Assembly: GCF_032823475.1 (NCBI RefSeq)
Contig: NZ_CP127915.1
Location: 1,302,001 to 1,366,000, forward strand
Length of the DNA: 64,000 nt
DNA from: Acinetobacter sp. SAAs474
GTDB taxonomy: Bacteria; Pseudomonadota; Gammaproteobacteria; Pseudomonadales; Moraxellaceae
Reading direction: 5' to 3'
Both the position numbers and the translations under genes were made by a program. Of this stretch, positions 62,190 through 64,000 are shown piece by piece; position 1 is the first letter of the stretch; each line of letters begins with the position of its first letter. The notes beneath the pieces were generated by a model, which saw only the letters and a program-made list of their open reading frames with translations, did not search any database and had not been told where the DNA came from.

Positions 62190-62214
62190 GGGAGCATTCG
62201 CTCCCTTTTTTTTT
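62190..62214 (+). terminator. Terminator after rpmF
   Basis: GGGAGC, ATTC and GCTCCC form a GC-rich 6-bp stem with a tetraloop, then nine T's. It ends the yceD-rpmF transcript 38 nt past rpmF. Confidence 0.95.
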
Positions 62215-62487
62215 AGGCTAAATTTAACCTGCAGTATCGTTATCATAGCAGTGATGTATATTTGATGATCAATCTTTTTTGTCTATTTAAGACAAATGAT
62301 GATGATCAGAACATGACGTTGTAAATATAAACAAATTATGAATAGAAACGCGTTTTTGTTGTATTTGGCAATTACTGAAATAAAAATTACGTGCTAAATT
62401 GCGCTCCATAAATAAGCTTACATGAAGTAATGTGAATATCATGAGCAATTTTGCCATATTGACATATCTTACTTAAAGGAATTTCTT

Positions 62488-63477
62488 ATGTTTGCTAAAC
62501 AACTAGAGCAAGCGGCTAAGGCAACAAAAACTGCCTTTGTATTTCCAGGCCAAGGTTCGCAAAAAGCGGGTATGTTGGCAGAATTGGCTGAACAATTTAC
62601 CAGCATACGTGAAACTTTTGCGGAAGCATCGGATGCTGTTGGTTTTGATTTATGGCATATTGCACAGACCGGCGAAGGTTTAGATCAAACTGAATTTACC
62701 CAACCTGTTCTATTGACAGCGAGTATTGCCTTGTGGCGTGTCTGGCTGGAGTTGGGGGGTGTTGCACCTAAATATTTAGCAGGACACTCTTTAGGTGAAT
62801 ATAGTGCCTTAGTTGCTGCTGGTGCATTAAGTTTAGCTGATGCAGTAAAGTTGGTAAATTTACGTGGTCAGTTAATGCAAAGTGCAGTGCCGCAAGGTAC
62901 TGGTGCTATGGCTGCGATTTTAGGCTTAGATGATGCTAAAGTTTTAGAATTATGTGCTCAAGTCAATGCCACTACTGAAGATGGTGCTGTTGAGGCTGCA
63001 AATTATAATGCCAATGGCCAAGTGGTGATTGCAGGCCATAAAGCTTTAGTTGAACAAGTGATTCATCTTGTGAAAGAACAAGGTGCTAAAGCAATTGCAC
63101 TTCCTGTGTCAGTTCCATCTCATTGTTCATTAATGAAGCCGGCTGCTGAACAGTTTGCTATTGCTTTGCAACAAACGGCAATTCAGTTGCCATCGCTGGC
63201 AGTAATACAAAATGTCAACGCACAAATTGCTGTTGATGTGGCGGGTGTGAGTCAAGCGTTAACACAGCAGTTATATCAATCCGTGCAATGGACCAATACG
63301 ATGCAATATCTTCAAGATGAAGGAATTGAATATATTGTCGAATGTGGTCCTGGTAATGTATTGGCCAATTTAGCAAAACGGTTACCAAAAATTGAAAAAG
63401 CATTTCCGTTAGACAGTAAAAGTCGCATGGAAGATGCACTCAATGCCATCTTAGTGGCTGAAGGAAAAATCGCATGA
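62488..63477 (+). CDS. fabD: Malonyl-CoA:ACP transacylase
   Basis: FabD transfers malonyl groups to ACP for fatty-acid synthesis. The 329-aa protein has FVFPGQGSQKAGML near residue 18, the nucleophile elbow GHSLGEYSAL (Ser101), the second catalytic His region in VSVPSHCSLM, and the terminal KRLPKIEKAFPLDS. It has about 9 extra N-terminal residues compared with E. coli. AAAGGAATTTCTT precedes the ATG. Its stop overlaps the fabG start by 4 nt (ATGA). About 270 bp of spacer lies between the rpmF terminator and this gene, with no supported feature. Confidence 0.97.
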   Translation: MFAKQLEQAAKATKTAFVFPGQGSQKAGMLAELAEQFTSIRETFAEASDAVGFDLWHIAQTGEGLDQTEFTQPVLLTASIALWRVWLELGGVAPKYLAGHSLGEYSALVAAGALSLADAVKLVNLRGQLMQSAVPQGTGAMAAILGLDDAKVLELCAQVNATTEDGAVEAANYNANGQVVIAGHKALVEQVIHLVKEQGAKAIALPVSVPSHCSLMKPAAEQFAIALQQTAIQLPSLAVIQNVNAQIAVDVAGVSQALTQQLYQSVQWTNTMQYLQDEGIEYIVECGPGNVLANLAKRLPKIEKAFPLDSKSRMEDALNAILVAEGKIA

Positions 63478-64000
63478 CACAGGAACGTAAAATTGCATTA
63501 GTTACTGGTGCAAGTCGAGGAATTGGCGCTGCTATTGCAGAACAGTTAATCCAAGATGGTTTTTTTGTTGTAGGTACGGCAACCTCTGAAGCAGGTGCAG
63601 CTAAACTTACCAGCAGTTTCGCAGCGCAAGGTGTTGGAAAAGTCCTTGATGTTCGTGATGGCACTGCAATAGATACACTCATTACTGAAATTGAACAACA
63701 GTATGGTTCAGTTTTGGTTTTGGTTAATAATGCAGGAATTACAAAAGATAATTTGTTACTGCGTATGTCAGAAGATGACTGGGATGACATTTTAAATATT
63801 CATTTAAAAGCAGTTTATCGTCTATCTAAACGTGTTTTAAAAGGTATGACCAAGGCACGTTTTGGCCGAATTATTAATATTAGCTCGGTTGTTGCCCATT
63901 TTGCTAATCCAGGACAAGCCAATTACTCAGCGGCAAAGGCAGGGATTGAGGCATTTGGTCGTAGCTTGGCTAAAGAGATGGGAAGCCGTCAAATTACTGT
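63474..64000 (+). CDS. fabG: 3-oxoacyl-[ACP] reductase (partial, runs off the window)
   Basis: FabG reduces 3-oxoacyl-ACP with NADPH in fatty-acid synthesis. Only about 175 residues are visible because the window ends. It starts MTQERKIALVTGASRGIG, with the Rossmann loop TGASRGIG, NNAG near residue 86, the active-site Ser in NISSV and the catalytic pair in NYSAAKAG (Tyr and Lys). It overlaps fabD by 4 nt. fabD-fabG is the usual order. No frame break is seen in the visible part. Confidence 0.95.
   Translation, partial: MTQERKIALVTGASRGIGAAIAEQLIQDGFFVVGTATSEAGAAKLTSSFAAQGVGKVLDVRDGTAIDTLITEIEQQYGSVLVLVNNAGITKDNLLLRMSEDDWDDILNIHLKAVYRLSKRVLKGMTKARFGRIINISSVVAHFANPGQANYSAAKAGIEAFGRSLAKEMGSRQIT

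Overview
The window is a stretch of ordinary chromosome from a gammaproteobacterium of the Moraxellaceae, most likely Acinetobacter. The evidence is the low G+C content, the 16S sequence, and several neighbourhoods typical of that group: ibaG-murA-hisG-hisD-hisC; ispE-tRNA-Gln-prs-rplY-pth; and fabD-fabG preceded by yceD-rpmF. Nearly all genes are core housekeeping genes. I saw no intact insertion sequence, prophage, CRISPR array or defence operon.

Layout. 1-3063: end of a divergent gene, then rlmJ, pssA and an unrecognised 358-aa protein. 3064-9054: a complete rRNA operon (16S, tRNA-Ile, tRNA-Ala, 23S, 5S) with stringent-type promoters, long RNase III processing stems and a terminator. 9252-16461: rpoN and hpf (nitrogen sigma factor and ribosome hibernation), then ibaG-murA-hisG, then hisD and hisC. 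16542-26959: pabB, two Nudix hydrolases, a gamma carbonic anhydrase, tsaB, uppP, rsmJ, a membrane-anchored C13 peptidase, fghA, a DUF2218 protein and rpe. 27350-30494: a copper-resistance cluster (His-rich small exported protein, CopA multicopper oxidase, CopB). 30774-33649: small genes (YjdM/PhnA, a CHMI-like isomerase, a DUF2939 protein, an NTF2-like protein, a third Nudix hydrolase).

33753-39939 is a minus-strand block: TPR protein, lolB, ispE, four identical tRNA-Gln genes, prs, rplY, pth and panD. It combines lipoprotein sorting, isoprenoid and PRPP synthesis, translation and pantothenate synthesis. 39965-48574: hemA, dnaG, bamD, rluD, pgeF, smpB, coaD, a YfhL-type ferredoxin and rnpB. 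48606-49309: two copies of a self-contained tRNA-Met cassette (promoter, tRNA, terminator) about 0.55 kb apart. 49310-52270: a very AT-rich, gene-poor stretch with one exported orphan protein behind a pentanucleotide repeat; this is the least ordinary part of the window. 52274-56974: a biotin operon bioH-bioA-bioF-bioC-bioD, the last four genes joined by 4-nt overlaps and bioB absent. 57131-61236 (minus): rluB, scpB, scpA, yciO, epmC. 61334-64000 (plus): yceD, rpmF, fabD and the start of fabG, which runs off the window.

No clearly new multi-gene system was found. The observations most worth a second look are the duplicated tRNA-Met cassette with the AT-rich island beside it, the four-fold tRNA-Gln array fused to the ispE transcript, the Met/His-rich CopA that lacks a Tat signal, the membrane-bound C13 peptidase, and several perfect inverted repeats in intergenic DNA.
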